NCBI GenBank assembly: GCA_029204225.1
Contig: CM055109.1
Location: forward strand, 49,006,599-49,066,598
Length of the DNA: 60,000 nucleotides
Reading direction: 5' to 3'
From: Diphasiastrum complanatum
Taxonomy: Eukaryota > Streptophyta > Lycopodiopsida > Lycopodiales > Lycopodiaceae
In this document: piece by piece, positions 11,259-21,821 of the stretch
Position numbering within the stretch: position 1 is the first letter of the stretch
Layout: every line of letters begins with the position of its first letter
Made by a program: the position numbers and the translations under genes
Notes under the pieces: model-generated
Told to the model about the DNA's origin: nothing
What the model saw: only the letters and a program-made list of their open reading frames with translations
The model's database searches: none

Positions 11259-11589
11259 ACTTTCCTGATTGCTGAATTTCAGATCTGATTTTCTGATTGG
11301 GTGCCCATTTTCCTTGCTGATTTTTCTCTCTTTGCTGAGGGCTTTCGTCTCTTTGCTTCAGCAACATTCAGCACAATTTGGAGGAGGACCAACTCCCAGC
11401 AGAGCATTTTCCTTGGCGGAGCTTTAGCAGATAGTTAGCGAAAGTACTTCCGCTAGATTTGGCGGCCGGAATTTTTTTTTTTTTTTTTTTTGGGCAGATT
11501 ATTTCCGGCGCCCAAGTTCCAAATCCTTTTCCCTCTTTATTTTTTTTGAATCCTCCATTTGATTCAGGGAAAGGATTCCCAGCCATCTT

Positions 11590-11785
11590 TTCAGCATTGA
11601 TTGGAGGCTGTCCAGCGCCCTACTTCATCACATTTTTCAGCCATTGTTCCAGCAGAGTTTCAGCCATATTTCAGTTTTGATTGGAGGCTGTTCATCGCCC
11701 AATTTCATCACGTTTTCCACAGATTTCCAACCATATTTTCAGCATTGATTGGAGGCTGTCCAGCGCCCACTTTCATTCTCCTTGT
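11590..11785 (+). repeat. three direct repeats in the gag leader
   Basis: A unit beginning TTGATTGGAGGCTGT and followed by CAGCGCCC or CATCGCCC, a TTTCATCAC block and a CAGCCATATTTTCAGC-like block occurs three times, at about 11,597, 11,677 and 11,746. The copies are about 65-80 bp apart. It lies in the untranslated leader between PBS and gag; the repeats could be leader RNA structure or simple duplication. Confidence 0.7.
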
Positions 11786-12010
11786 GGTCACATTTTCCAG
11801 CCAGCTCTTCGCACACGCTTGGAGCTCTATCGAGAGGTATCTTTGCTGGTTTTTCCGTGCTTTCCACACCTTTTCTTGACATTTGTCATTTCCTTTCTTG
11901 CTCTTAGTGTCGTTTGTGTACCTAAAGCGTATTTGGGGTGACGACAAAAGTCCGCTTTCTCCGATATTAAGCTTTTCTTACACTCTCTTCACTTCCTGCA
12001 TTCCTTGACC

Positions 12011-12956
12011 ATGGATACTTCCCCTACATCTTCTGAGCCTCGCATACCGTCTTCCACTTACCTTGACGAAGTACGGCATGAATTCCGAGATCATCTTAGG
12101 GAAGCCATGAGTGATGTACGCACTGATTTACGCCAGGAGTTACGAGAGACGTTCACTGCTCTTTCTGCCCAAATTGCTACACTATCATTACAGTCCAGTG
12201 TTTCTCCACTATCTCGACCTGTTCCCCCACAACGTACATTTCCACCACCCGAGACTCCTTCATCTTCTGGCCCTTTGCCACAAGACTTTAAGAATAAGGT
12301 TCAGCTTACTGTGGATTCTGGGTCATCTGATGGGAATGAACTCGAGAATTGGTATTCTAAGCTTGAGACCTACTTCCTTATATTTCCTAAGACTGACATT
12401 CAGCGGATACATTTGGCTGCTTTACATTTGGAGGGCCGTGCTGCTACTTGGTGGCGCATGTTTCGCCAGATGGCTTCACACCCTGGCCTTGCTAGTTGGA
12501 CAGAGTTTATGACAACACTCCGCCTAGCAATGATTGATCCTTAGTGGCTTATTCGACAGCGCGACGTCTTTCGCAGTTTATCTCACACTGGTGACTTGGT
12601 TGCTTATACGACACGGTTTACAGAGCTTTCCTATCTATTCCCAAATATTTCTACATTGGAGCTCATCTCTCGCTACGTTGCTGGTCTACGAGGCGCACTC
12701 AGGTATGATGTTTCTTTTTTTTTTTCCACTCACTCTTTCTCACGCCATCTCCCTTGCTACCGCACTGCAGCACAAGTACTCTCCCATCTCTTCCTCTGTT
12801 TCTCGTCCTTCGCGTCCTTTCACACGTCCTATTTTTTCCTCTCCATCCTCTGCTAGTCCCACATCTGTCAGTTCACCTTCGTCCACTCTTCCTTCTGCAC
12901 CACGTCCTCCTTTTTCTCCTCGTCTTGTTTTTGTTTCTTCGCTACTCACAGCCTGA
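12011..12956 (+). pseudogene. Ty3/gypsy gag
   Basis: I start at ATG 12,011 (a preceding in-frame TTG is unlikely). An N-terminal helical acidic region is followed by a Pro/Ser linker, then LTVDSGSSDGNELENW and the gag core AATWWRMFRQ and SWTEFMTTLRLA. At 12,542 a TAG interrupts the frame (DP-stop-WLIRQRDVF; CAG to TAG explains it). The frame then resumes with FTELSYLFP and YVAGLRG. A run of about 11 T near 12,713-12,724 shifts the frame before the Ser/Pro-rich C-terminal part. Non-functional but recent-looking. Confidence 0.85.
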
Positions 12957-13375
12957 GATGTCTGAGATCCGTGAAAAGTGCTTATGTTTCAACTGTAAGA
13001 GTCCTGATCATATCGCCCGTGATTGCCGACAGCCTGCCACTGCTACTGCTATCTATTTCCATGATGCTGACACACCTGATGATAGTCTTGATTCTGCCAT
13101 ATGCCTTCATATTCTTGATGATGACCCACCTGTTGATCAGTTTGCCACACCCACTGACCCTATTCCTGATCCCCCTGATCTAGCTGTATGCCATGCTCAG
13201 CTTGCTTATGCTACTTGGGCCGGTAAGCTGGGTCCACGCCATATCCGTCTTCGCGTACGTATCACTGGTCGTGAGTTTATTGCCCTTGTTGACACGAGTA
13301 GCACTCACTCGTTTCTCAGCAGTCATATTACTACACGCATTCGTGCTATGCCAGTCACTACGCCTCATCTTGGTT
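12946..13375 (+). pseudogene. gypsy zinc knuckle and aspartic protease, truncated
   Basis: The frame reads EKCLCFNCKSPDHIARDC, a CCHC knuckle, then an acidic linker rich in Asp and Pro, then RIRVRITGREFIALVDTSSTHSFLS. The last part is the protease active-site region, with DTS in place of the usual DTG/DSG. The frame runs in the same register from about 12,754. Homology to gypsy stops near 13,367, where an LTR tail related to 4556-4653 begins. RT, RNase H and integrase are absent. Confidence 0.8.
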
Positions 13376-13464
13376 TAGTTGGGTTGATTTCTTCACCATC
13401 CAATTCCCTTTGATTTCTTTGTTTCAGGTACCTATTGTTGGATCCTTGTTGTTAGTCTTGAAAG
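13367..13464 (+). repeat. LTR-tail copy homologous to 4556-4653
   Basis: Shared blocks include GGATCCTTG, TTTGTTTCAG and a CTTGAAAG end. At 4654 the family continues into a PBS, whereas here it continues into unrelated DNA. The segment fuses directly to the truncated protease, so it marks a recombination or insertion breakpoint. Confidence 0.6.
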
Positions 13465-13995
13465 TAAGCTGCTTCGTGAACCTGCCAAGCAAAGTTGCAG
13501 CAGCGAATCGCGATTCGAACAACTATCCGAATCGTGACCCCCGCTTCGTTGGGGGTTCACGATTTGCCATTCATTGGCAATTTTTTATTTTTTTTGAAAA
13601 TTTTTAAGATTTTTTTTTTGACAATTATTATAGATGCTGTTGACGGAGACCACAAGGCACCTAATAGTGAGATAGGATGTGATGTCAAAAGAGTTTCGTG
13701 CTCTTTTTTCGAATGATGTGGGAGCCTATAATGGATTACAAGTCCATGTTTCGACTTATTGTTGAGTTTATGTTGGTTCCCTACTTCGGATGGAGCATGC
13801 AAATCCTCACCCTTCGACTTGATGCTTCATTATTATGCATTCTTTTCCTTTTATATGTTGGACGTGATTGGGGATGAGATTTTAACTACTTTGGTGCGAA
13901 GTTTATTTGGCGACATGAAGTTCGGACAGCAAGTTGCATTTTTCTCTTTCGAGAAGTTACTTCATGTTATGTTATGCATTTCCATTTAAGGAGGG
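13465..13995 (+). other. unrecognised internal region before an LTR
   Basis: Contains a CCCCCGCTTCGTTGGGGG hairpin (about 13,538-13,555) and a 76-codon frame (13,759-13,989) without a known domain. It ends with a purine run, AAGGAGGG, directly before the LTR at 13,996, so the right part is probably the 3' internal end of a retroelement. Confidence 0.4.
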
Positions 13996-14476
13996 TGTTG
14001 GAATGTAAATGGAATTGATTACATTACCATAGGTTACTTTGACCCAAAAGGTCGAGAGTTGTGTAACCATGGTCATCTATTATATTAGGCCTACTAAACT
14101 TAGAGTTAGCTAAGTTAGTATGAAATTAACTTGGTAGGGACTCATGGGTCCACTAGGCCTAATTGTGACATTAAGTACCCCAACTTGACATATTGGAGGT
14201 ACCTTATTCTTTCTATGTAACTTATAGAAAGTTGGATAGTCAATAGTCAAGTAGTTGGATAGCCAATAGTCAAGTAGTTGGATAGCCAATCATCATGAAG
14301 TTAGATAGTCATCTTGGACTATGTGTGCATCCCATTTGTATGAGACACTTTTGTAAGCAATACTGACTATTCTCCTTGGCTGTCCACGAGTTTCTACAAG
14401 AGGGTTTCTAGCCATCTCTCTTTGAGAATGCTTTGTGTGATGAATAGTTAAGATTCTGGATCCTTCTATTTCCTAC
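13996..14476 (+). repeat. LTR with adjacent polypurine tract
   Basis: Begins TGTTGGAATG after the purine tract AAGGAGGG (13,988-13,995) and ends TTCCTACA. The ends are TGTTGGA and TCCTACA, a near-inverted pair. The minus-strand copia RT reads up to 14,477 and is cut there, so the LTR's right edge is defined by the interrupted gene. Inside, a 22-bp unit (TAGTTGGATAGCCAATAGTC) repeats about three times at 14,229-14,295. Confidence 0.65.
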
Positions 14477-15245
14477 ATCTTCCAAACATAGAAAGCAGAC
14501 ATAGCAATTGTAGAACGTATAGTCACCATCTTAGCTACGGGTGTGAAGGTTTTCTCAAAATCAATACCTTCCTTACTCAAATCCTCTCGCAACTAGCCGT
14601 GCTTTATACTTGTTGAGCTGCCCATACGCTCCATTTGCAAGAGATAGGTGTCTTACCATCAAGTAGTTCAACCAAGTCCCACGTCTTGTTCTTCGTTATG
14701 GCTTCCATTTTGGTCTCCATAGCTACTTGCCATTCCTTGTGCTCATTTGCTTCGTCAAATGAATTAGGTTCTTGACACTTGAGCATTGTACCCATCAAAG
14801 CTAGGTTCATCTCTAGCCTTTGAGGGGGTTTTCGATCCCTTCTAGACCTCCTGAGCTCTCCCTGTTTGCTAGATTCAAGATTCTCTGCCTTCTTCATGTC
14901 ACCTGCTAACTTCAAGTACCATTTGGGTAACCGCCTTGGAGTCTCAGGTTCGGTCTTCTCTTTTTCTCCTCGATCTTTCGCATCCGCGTCAGCTTCCTGC
15001 TTGACTTTTACAATTGCTCCATCATCCAAAGGCTCATTAATCATTCCATCCTGCTCATGCTTTCCCATTTCGTCAAAAATTGCATCTCCAAATACAATGA
15101 GCTTCTGTGCATCCTTATCATACATCCTGTATGCCTTAGCCTTCTCATCATAGCCAAGAAAAATGCACTTAATAGCCTTTCCATCAAGTTTCCTCCTTTT
15201 TTCATCAGGGATATGCGCATAAGCATCACAACCAAATACTCTCAA
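14477..15245 (-). pseudogene. Ty1/copia integrase end and reverse transcriptase start
   Basis: The frame 15,245-14,604 begins MRVFGCDAYAHIP, with KLDGKAIKCIFLGYDEKAKAY, the conserved integrase-to-RT linker. After a charged linker come EWQVAMETKMEAITKNKTWDLV and CKWS, the start of copia RT. A frame change near 14,610 is followed by KARLVARGFE and FTPVAKMVTIRS. The gene stops at 14,477 where the LTR begins. The RT active site (YVDD) and RNase H are absent. Confidence 0.85.
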
Positions 15246-15720
15246 GTGAGAAACATTGGGTTTCTTTCCAGTAAATGCTTAAGGCATCATACCTTCCACC
15301 GACTTTGTAGGACAGCTGTTCAATATATTGTGCTACAAGCTTTTGCCCAAAAGGTATTTGGTAGGCCTTTGCTCTTAAGCATTGCCCTAGCCATTTCCAC
15401 GATTGACCTCTTTTGCGTTGTGCAACTCCATTTTGCAGTGGTGAATAAGGAGCTGTAGTTTGCCTCTTGATTCCTTGCTCCCTGCAAAACTCAATGAATT
15501 CTGTTGAAAAATATTCACCACCTCCATCAGACCTCAATGTCTTGGTGTAGCATCTTGTTTGCTTTTCCACAAAAGCTTTAAACTCTCTCAACTTTTTTTG
15601 CAAATGCATTAGATTTCTTACTTATGAAGTAAATCCACATACATCTACTATAATCATCAATAAATGTGATGAAATAGTAATAGCCATTGAGAGATTTCGT
15701 CTGCATAGGCCCTCATAGAT
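15226..15720 (-). pseudogene. Ty1/copia integrase core
   Basis: Reading leftward: YYYFITFIDDYSRCMWIYF holds the first catalytic Asp. LRSDGGGEYFSTEFIEFC holds the second. TTAPYSPLQNGVAQRKRG is the region of the catalytic Glu; the usual NGVAERKNR has Gln for Glu here, so the triad is probably broken. Several small frame changes separate the pieces (for example near 15,605 and 15,280). Confidence 0.85.
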
Positions 15721-16205
15721 CACTTAGGATCCCGTTGGCTCTTCTCGCTCCACCCTTGGAAAATCTCTCCCTATGTTGTTTGCCCATAATACATCCTTCA
15801 CAAATTTTTCCTTCAAAGGAAATATCAGGCAAACCAATCACCAAGTTGTTCCTCTTCAAAACCTGTAGGCTTTGAGCACTGATGTGGCCAAATTATTGAT
15901 GCCAAAGGTCACTTTAGCTATCAACCATACTTACCATGGCTTGATCAAATGACTTTTGCGTTCAATTTGAACAAGCTGTTTCCATTGACTCTCGCTCCTA
16001 TAGCAATCACTTTATAGTGATTCTTGATGTCCTTGACAAGGCACTTGTGGATATCAAACTCGACATTTAATTGTTGATCAGCCATTGTCCCAACCGACAA
16101 TAGGTTATTGTCTAAGCCAAACACATACTGCACATTTTTGATTCGCTTGATCTTCCGATTTGCAAGCTTCATTGGTACCACTCCAGATCCCATAACAGGT
16201 AGCAC
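15720..16205 (-). pseudogene. copia GAG-pre-integrase domain and protease tail
   Basis: From 16,205: VVPMKLANRKIKRIKNVQYVFGLDNNLLSVG, the downstream half of copia protease. Next come FGHISAQSL, GLPDISFEGKICEGCIMGKQHRERF, the GAG-pre-integrase zinc-binding segment (CX2C). The protease active site is missing: gag joins this segment directly near 16,205-16,260, so the zinc knuckle and catalytic DSGA are deleted. Confidence 0.75.
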
Positions 16206-16211
16206 TTGTCC

Positions 16212-16779
16212 ATCCGCTTGGCCAACTTCATCTCGTGAAGTTCTCTAAGTTCTGAGAACCATTCCTTCCTTGAAGTGTAGCAACAAACCTCCCAATTCTT
16301 CATAGCTAGGTAGCCGCTCCCGTGTAGCTATACTCGTCACTAAGATTTGGAATGAGTCATTCAATCTGTTCAACATCAATTTTGTACACTTTCCTGGTCT
16401 TGAATTCGCTCACCAATTGCAACCAATTGATCTCGAATCTCCTTCACTTTTAATAAGTGTTCACTATCGTCCATGCACAATGTATGTAACTTTTCCTTCA
16501 GAAATAATACCCGAGACGTATTCGTTGTCTCGAACAAGGCCCAAGCTTCTTTCGGTCCTTCTGAATCTGAAATGTAGGGTATGATGGCATCCTTAACTGA
16601 CAAATTGATCACATTTTGGGCTTTCCGACTCCTCTTGTCAAATGCCCGTTGATCGGCCCCATCTCCTCACTTGTAACTTTTTCCATCAAAATAGCTTTTA
16701 ATTTGAATTTCCACATGGCATTGTTCCCAGCTCCTAGTTTGCTTGACTCATTGAGAACACTCTCACTTAGAGTTGCCAT
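16212..16779 (-). pseudogene. Ty1/copia gag (UBN2-type), frameshifted
   Basis: Starts at ATG 16,779-16,777 with ATLSESVLNESSKLGAGNNAMWKFKL. A 13-base deletion relative to the second copy (16,949-17,088) shifts the frame near 16,645. It then continues with VINLSVKDAIIPYI, EAWALFETTNTSRVLFLKEKL and YEELGGLLLHF. This is the helical gag core of copia elements. No zinc knuckle follows. Confidence 0.75.
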
Positions 16780-16948
16780 TACTGCACTTAGATGAGTCCG
16801 AAATGCAAAAATGATTCCAAAAATAGAAAATTTGCTGCGAAATCGATAATTGACGTCTCTTACTACTCGTCAATCTGAGCTATGGTTTCTTGAAGATTTT
16901 GACCCTGCAATGTCAAGAAAATGCCCTTAAGCCTGAAAAATAGCAATT

Positions 16949-17088
16949 CAAATTGATCACAGTTTGGGCTTTCCGACTCCTCTTGTCAAATGCCCGTTGA
17001 TTTTCTTTACTGATCGGCCCCATCTCCTCACCTTTAACTTTTTCCATCAAAATATTTTTCAATTTGAATTTCCACATGGCATTGTTCC
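16949..17088 (-). repeat. duplicated gag segment (second copy of 16,601-16,727)
   Basis: 140 bases that match 16,601-16,727 (127 bases) with a few changes and one 13-base difference. The second copy keeps the full reading frame (NNAMWKFKLKNILMEK to RSRKAQTVINL). Its upstream end is joined to an expansin fragment. It is a partial gag duplication lying 5' of the element's own gag start. Confidence 0.85.
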
Positions 17089-17431
17089 TGGGCATAATTT
17101 TGTAGGCGTAATAAACACAGATGAATTTCCAGGGTTGCACCACTGGGTATTGTTCCAACACTTGATTTCGTAGCATCCACCACAAGCTGCGCCATTCTTA
17201 AACAATACCGTGACGAGTGCTGCTGTATTTGTACCGTAACCCTGGCTGTAGAGGTTGCCATATCCGCATGCGCCATCTAATCACAGCCGATAGATTACAA
17301 CGAGAAAGTATGACTTGCAGAGTGTCATTAAGCAAACTTAAGTTCAAAGTACCGTTGCTGTTAAACAATGTGTGCACTCCTTGCACAGGTAAAGCCAGTG
17401 ACTTACCCATTGTGCCTGTTGCGTCACTACA
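17085..17431 (-). pseudogene. alpha-expansin fragment with one intron, fused to copia gag
   Basis: Expansins loosen plant cell walls. Two exon pieces are visible on the minus strand. The first encodes SDATGTM and ends at 17,407 with the splice donor GTAAGT. A 130-base intron (17,406-17,277) ends in AG. The second starts at 17,276 and encodes GACGYGNLYSQGYGTNTAAL, then CGGCYEIKC, WCNPGNSS and KLCP. This is the double-psi beta-barrel domain with its conserved Cys residues. The exons join in phase. Homology ends at about 17,088, where copia gag begins through a short shared sequence (GGAACAATGCC). The signal peptide and C-terminal half are absent, so it is a captured or stranded fragment. Confidence 0.85.
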
Positions 17432-17840
17432 CACACAGCTCTGTCTTTCCAGAATGTACCAAAAATTGTAACACAGGGCTATAGCCCCTAGCAGTTACAT
17501 ATGTGATGCCTTGAATTCTTTGTTGCCAAAGCTTGTGAAACTTGTGTTTAAGTGAAGTGATCAAGGTTCTTGGAATGCCATCATCATGACTGAAGTTTTC
17601 TTTGTTCAATGCCGTTCTACTTACAGGGTCAGACGATAAGTTTTTCCTTTGCCTGGATGTTACCGCTGAATGTTCTTTTCTGAAGGAACATGTTTGTTTC
17701 GTTTGTTAAAAATAGAAATGTTTTTTAATTCTTTTAAAATAAGCCGGCTTTCAAATCAAAGATTGATTATTCTCAGAAATCTTGGGCTTGCAACTTGCTA
17801 TCTAATCATGAAACTTGGTGTTTTGGTTCTTACATGGCAG
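17432..17840. other. no exon recognised; probably intron sequence of the PP2C gene
   Basis: This stretch separates the expansin fragment from the first visible PP2C exon. The last 80 bases are T-rich and end in CATGGCAG, a good splice acceptor. I looked for the preceding PP2C exon (regions with DGHGG, GSTA and GDSR motifs) on the plus strand and did not find it in the window. Confidence 0.45.
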
Positions 17841-18824
17841 GAGGAGGTCATCAAGGAGGACGTTGAGTTCCTAATTCTTGCTAGTGATGGATTATGGGAT
17901 GTGATTACCAACAAGGTTTTGCAGCTCTTCTATCCAATGAAGTAGATTTTGTTCATGTGTGATTTGCACAACACCAATCATTAACAATTTGTTGACTTTC
18001 TCCATTTCTCATTCCTCCTTTTACTCTTTGATTTTTGGATGCGAGGACTATAGACTTTGTGCTTTATTGCTAGCTTTCACTATGGCTTACTCTGCCCTTT
18101 ACCTTCCATAGAAATGAGAGTATGTTGCTCTTTGTATTGATGCACAAAACTTTACATGAATGTCTCTTTATGCATGTGACCCGAGCCAACTCTTGGATGC
18201 TGATAACTTGAATAGAGGTGTCTGATGATGTTGTCGTGCTATGCATGCAGTTGATGGTCTAATAATTTCTAAGTGGACTTCATAAAGGTTGCATGTCTTT
18301 GTGTAATGTTCAGGTGTTTCATTAGTTTGAACATCAATACATATACTCTTGATTTTTCTTGGCTTAACATTTCAGTAGTTGTGCAAGCATTATTGAAACG
18401 AATGGATACAATTTTTTCATTTGCAGCTACTATGAATAGCATTGCGTTTTAAAGTCTACTCTCTACATGATTTTCGGGGTGGCATTTTGTAATGAATTTG
18501 TTTTGTTTCTTATCAATTCTGTTAAATTTCTGAAATTATTTGTTGAGATGATCTCATCTTTTTTTCCTTTCATTTTCTGAAAGAGTATATCTCTTCTGCA
18601 TTTTGTTTGCATTTGGATAGGATTTCTAAAACAGCAGTTTAATTATTCAGGACGCAGTGACTCTTGTCAGAACTATTCCTGATCCTGAATCAGCAGCACG
18701 GCGATTATCTGATGAGGCATCTCGGAAGGGCAGTGCAGATAACATAACCACAATTGTTGTTCGCTTCCACCATGAAGTACCTTTTCCCCTGCAGTCATTA
18801 ATGGCACCTGAACCTGAGCTATAA
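17841..18824 (+). CDS. PP2C protein phosphatase, last two exons
   Basis: PP2C enzymes are Mg/Mn-dependent Ser/Thr phosphatases. Exon 17,841-17,915 encodes [20 protein letters not shown], then VITNK; the Asp of SDGLWD is a metal ligand. A GT-AG intron (17,916-18,650) follows. Exon 18,651-18,824 encodes [19 protein letters not shown], then [14 protein letters not shown], with the final metal-binding Asp, and ends at TAA 18,822-18,824. The exons join in phase 0 with no stop. The N-terminal two thirds of the catalytic domain is not in this window upstream, where transposons lie. Either the 5' exons are far away across a very long intron, or the gene is truncated. The preserved frame and splice sites favour a real or recently lost gene. 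Confidence 0.85.
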
Positions 18825-20900
18825 AACTCTAAAGTCAAGAAACAACATCTATTGGCTGGAGACCAAGCCGCTACAAGGTTTTTATGTGTTTCCATGCATG
18901 CAACTGCTAACTACACCTTTCTGCTCTAAGATATTGTTATTTAGATTCTACTCACTCAGGCGCAGAAGTAGAACATTCTATTCTCATTGGTACTTTCCAT
19001 CAAAGAAGAGGTGATATCCTTATGTGCACTTGCTAGTCTGCAAACCACTTTACAGTCTCACCTGGTTTTCTCTGGCTTGGCTCTTGGCTTGGGAGAGTAC
19101 TCCCATTCAATTGGTCCATTACTAAAACTCTCTCGCTCAAATTCAACTTTTGATGAGCATTTTCAATGTACATTCATCTTAACATTCTAACTTCGCAAAT
19201 TTATTCAGCTTTGACCTGTCAAATTTCTTGTAGGATTTGTGGTTCATTGTTGGCAGCAGTCTATGGCTCTTTTAATTGTTGCAGCTGACAGTTAAACGTT
19301 GTCTAACATACTATAATCTGGTAGGTGTATTCTTCAAAAGTGTGTGTGGGATGTCTTATCTTAAAGTATTGTTCACTACATGAAATTTGGCTGACAAGCT
19401 TTCACTTGCAAGTTTCATGAATGCTCACCAATAATACTAACTAGGAAGTCTGTTGTCCCCCATTTGTTGGACATTTTAGGCAAGACTTCGATTTAGGATT
19501 ATGAATGTTGAGCATAGAGGTTTATTGTATACCCATGTGATACGATATGTGGAAAGTTATCCGAAATCTTAGTCCCACTTGATGTGGAGACCGCTTTTAA
19601 TGGAATTACTCACCGCTTTGTGAAAACTTCTTGTTGTCAAAAAATTTCTGGGTGCTTGGGTGCCATTTCTATCTTGTCATCCTTTGCAAGCAAGACAATT
19701 ATATTTTTGTTTTAGAACTCACATTTGCTCAAAGTTTGTGCTCATCTAGGCTGGTTTTGTGATTTTTGTATAAAATACACCCATGCTAGATTGACTAACA
19801 TGATTAGTTTTTTTTCTAGTCTTTTCAAATGCTCATTTGAGCTTGGAACCTCTCTAGTGCCTTGAAGGTCTCATTCGAGCAGATAGTTGTTGCATCATCC
19901 TCCATTCCTAACTTGCCTCATCTTCGTTTATCTAGCATGTGTTCTTGTGACTTTCAGAAGAGATGTCAAACTCATTCAATAATCTTCTACAATAATCAAC
20001 CTGTCAATTCTCATCTTCACATAGGCTTTCAAATTGTTGTAGATGTTTCGTTGCCTTTTTAATTATGGTGAATGCAAAATTTGATCTCGTCCAATGTGCA
20101 TCTTAATTCTTCATTATTGTTGAAATGATTGCTTATGAAATGCGTCAATTTCAATTGTGTTATAAAAGTTATCTTTGGTGATTCCCTTCATGTCATTCAA
20201 GATGAAAATGCCAAACATTGGATGGAGGTCAAAACTTTGTGATAGACCCTCTGGGATGTCACCTTACCTACTTCATCATATTAGTATATTTTCTCCTTGT
20301 TAGCACAAGCTTTCATCTCATCTAGTTCTAAGAACTAATCCATAAGATCCACATACAAGCAAAATAGGTGTTAGATCTACAAAACCCAAGAAGTAATCAT
20401 TAAGATTCATACTTAGGACAATTTAATACGCCGTTCACCTCCCTTGATAAGATTAATCTCATGAGGAGAAGATCTAGAGTCAATGATGCCTAGATAACCA
20501 AGAGAGACTACAAAGAAGAGAAACCAAGAAAATGAACAAAAGAAATAAAGCAAAAAAATGAACAACACCCAAATCTAGGCTCTATTCCACTTTAAGATCC
20601 CACACTAAGATTGACATCCTTAGTAGCCTAGATTCTCACTCCCACTTTTAGTTTTATCCTCTCTCCATTGGATCGATACATGTACTACACATGACTACTC
20701 ACCTGATTATAGATCCAAAACACTCGTTCTAAGCCTCCAAAACCCCATCTTAGGGAGGCATGGAAAAGAGACTACATTTGTTTGGTGCCACTGTCGAGAA
20801 GATGGTGCTAAAACTATCTTGGAGTTATTTTGTTTGCATTGTTTTTTTGCCATTTTCTCTCATTTTACAGGTTTTTTACTTGCCCTTTTATTGTTTTTGA
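18825..20900. other. 3' flank of PP2C and intergenic DNA
   Basis: Includes the probable PP2C 3' UTR just after 18,824; I could not fix a poly(A) signal. The rest is AT-rich, with frames no longer than about 67 codons and no domain. Confidence 0.4.
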
Positions 20901-20909
20901 TATTTCTGT

Positions 20910-21360
20910 AAAATTTTTTACTCGCCAACTTTTTAGTGAGTAGAGGAGATCCCGATCTTCCATTAGACAGCTCGGCGAGTAAAATCTCAATTACTCGCCA
21001 ATTTGCTCAACTCGCCTATTTGAAAATCTCGAGTTTTTCTCACGTTCTTTACTCGCCACTTTTTTAGAATCCTCAGGAAAGTCAGATCTATCATCAAGCC
21101 AACTCGACGAGCTAAATTTTTTATTACTCGTTGGATTACTCTTTGATTTGAAAATTTCCTTTCCCGCTCATTTTAATTACTCGATGTCTTTATCGTACAT
21201 ATTTTAGTACCCGATCCACCATCTGGCAAATCAACAAGTTAAATTTTTATTACTCGCCATTAGCTCATCTTTACTTGCCATTAGTATAAAAGGTTTTTAT
21301 CATCATTCAAAGTCAATAGGCATCTCGATGAGTAAAAAGTGGTTACTTGCGACATTACTT
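20910..21360. repeat. degenerate tandem repeat with TACTCGCC / GGCGAGTA arms
   Basis: About four units of 90-130 bp. Each begins with a TTTACTCGCC-like block and contains a reversed CGGCGAGTAAA-like block 40-60 bases later (clearest at about 20,917 and 20,972). Later units are more diverged (TTACTCGTTGG, TTACTCGATG, TTACTTGCC). The paired arms could let each unit fold back. Confidence 0.55.
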
Positions 21361-21364
21361 CTTA

Positions 21365-21560
21365 GGATTTAGAACTTCAAAGTTTCTTAACTTAGGAAAA
21401 TTTAAAATAAAATATTTCTAATCTTAAGTTTCCTAAGTCTAAGTTCTAAATCTAAGTTTAAGCTATCTTATTATTATTTAAGCTTCTACTCATGGGCTTA
21501 CAAAACACATGCCATGGTTGAAGTTTATTGACATGTGGACTTACAAAACACATGCCCTCT
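21365..21560. repeat. imperfect inverted repeat and short direct repeat
   Basis: 21,365-21,403 (containing GATTTAGAACTTCAAAG and AACTTAGGAAA) is roughly complementary to 21,420-21,465 (TTTCCTAAG, AAGTTCTAAATC). Just right of it, ACTTACAAAACACATGCC (with one change) occurs at about 21,495 and 21,539. Confidence 0.4.
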
Positions 21561-21660
21561 GAATGTTGTTAGCATAACTCTTTGGATGGTACTTGGGGCA
21601 TTACAGAGTCCGAATGGCATTACCTTATAGGCATCCAAATCTTTTTTCCGATCACGCTTC
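21545..21660 (-). pseudogene. Ty3/gypsy RT fragment
   Basis: Minus-strand frame DLDAYKVMPFGLCNAPST, then IQRVMLTTFRG. MPFGLCNAPST is a core motif of gypsy reverse transcriptase. Only about 35 codons remain, with unrelated DNA on both sides. Confidence 0.75.
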
Positions 21661-21821
21661 GCTTTTTGTTTTTCATTTTATCTGCTTGCTTTTCCCGAGA
21701 AAATAATTGAAAAAGCATTGTGAAAATCTCAAAAATGTAAATAACCAAAAATAATCACAAGATCCACTTCGGTGTATGCACCTAAGGTCCGGTAGGTGAT
21801 TATTTACCAGATCTAGAAGAG

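Noticed and set aside
12740-12949. Open frames antisense to gypsy gag (e.g. 12,740-12,949 minus)
   Set aside because: Shadows of the Ser/Pro-rich gag frame, with low-complexity Glu/Gly/Arg content and no independent support.
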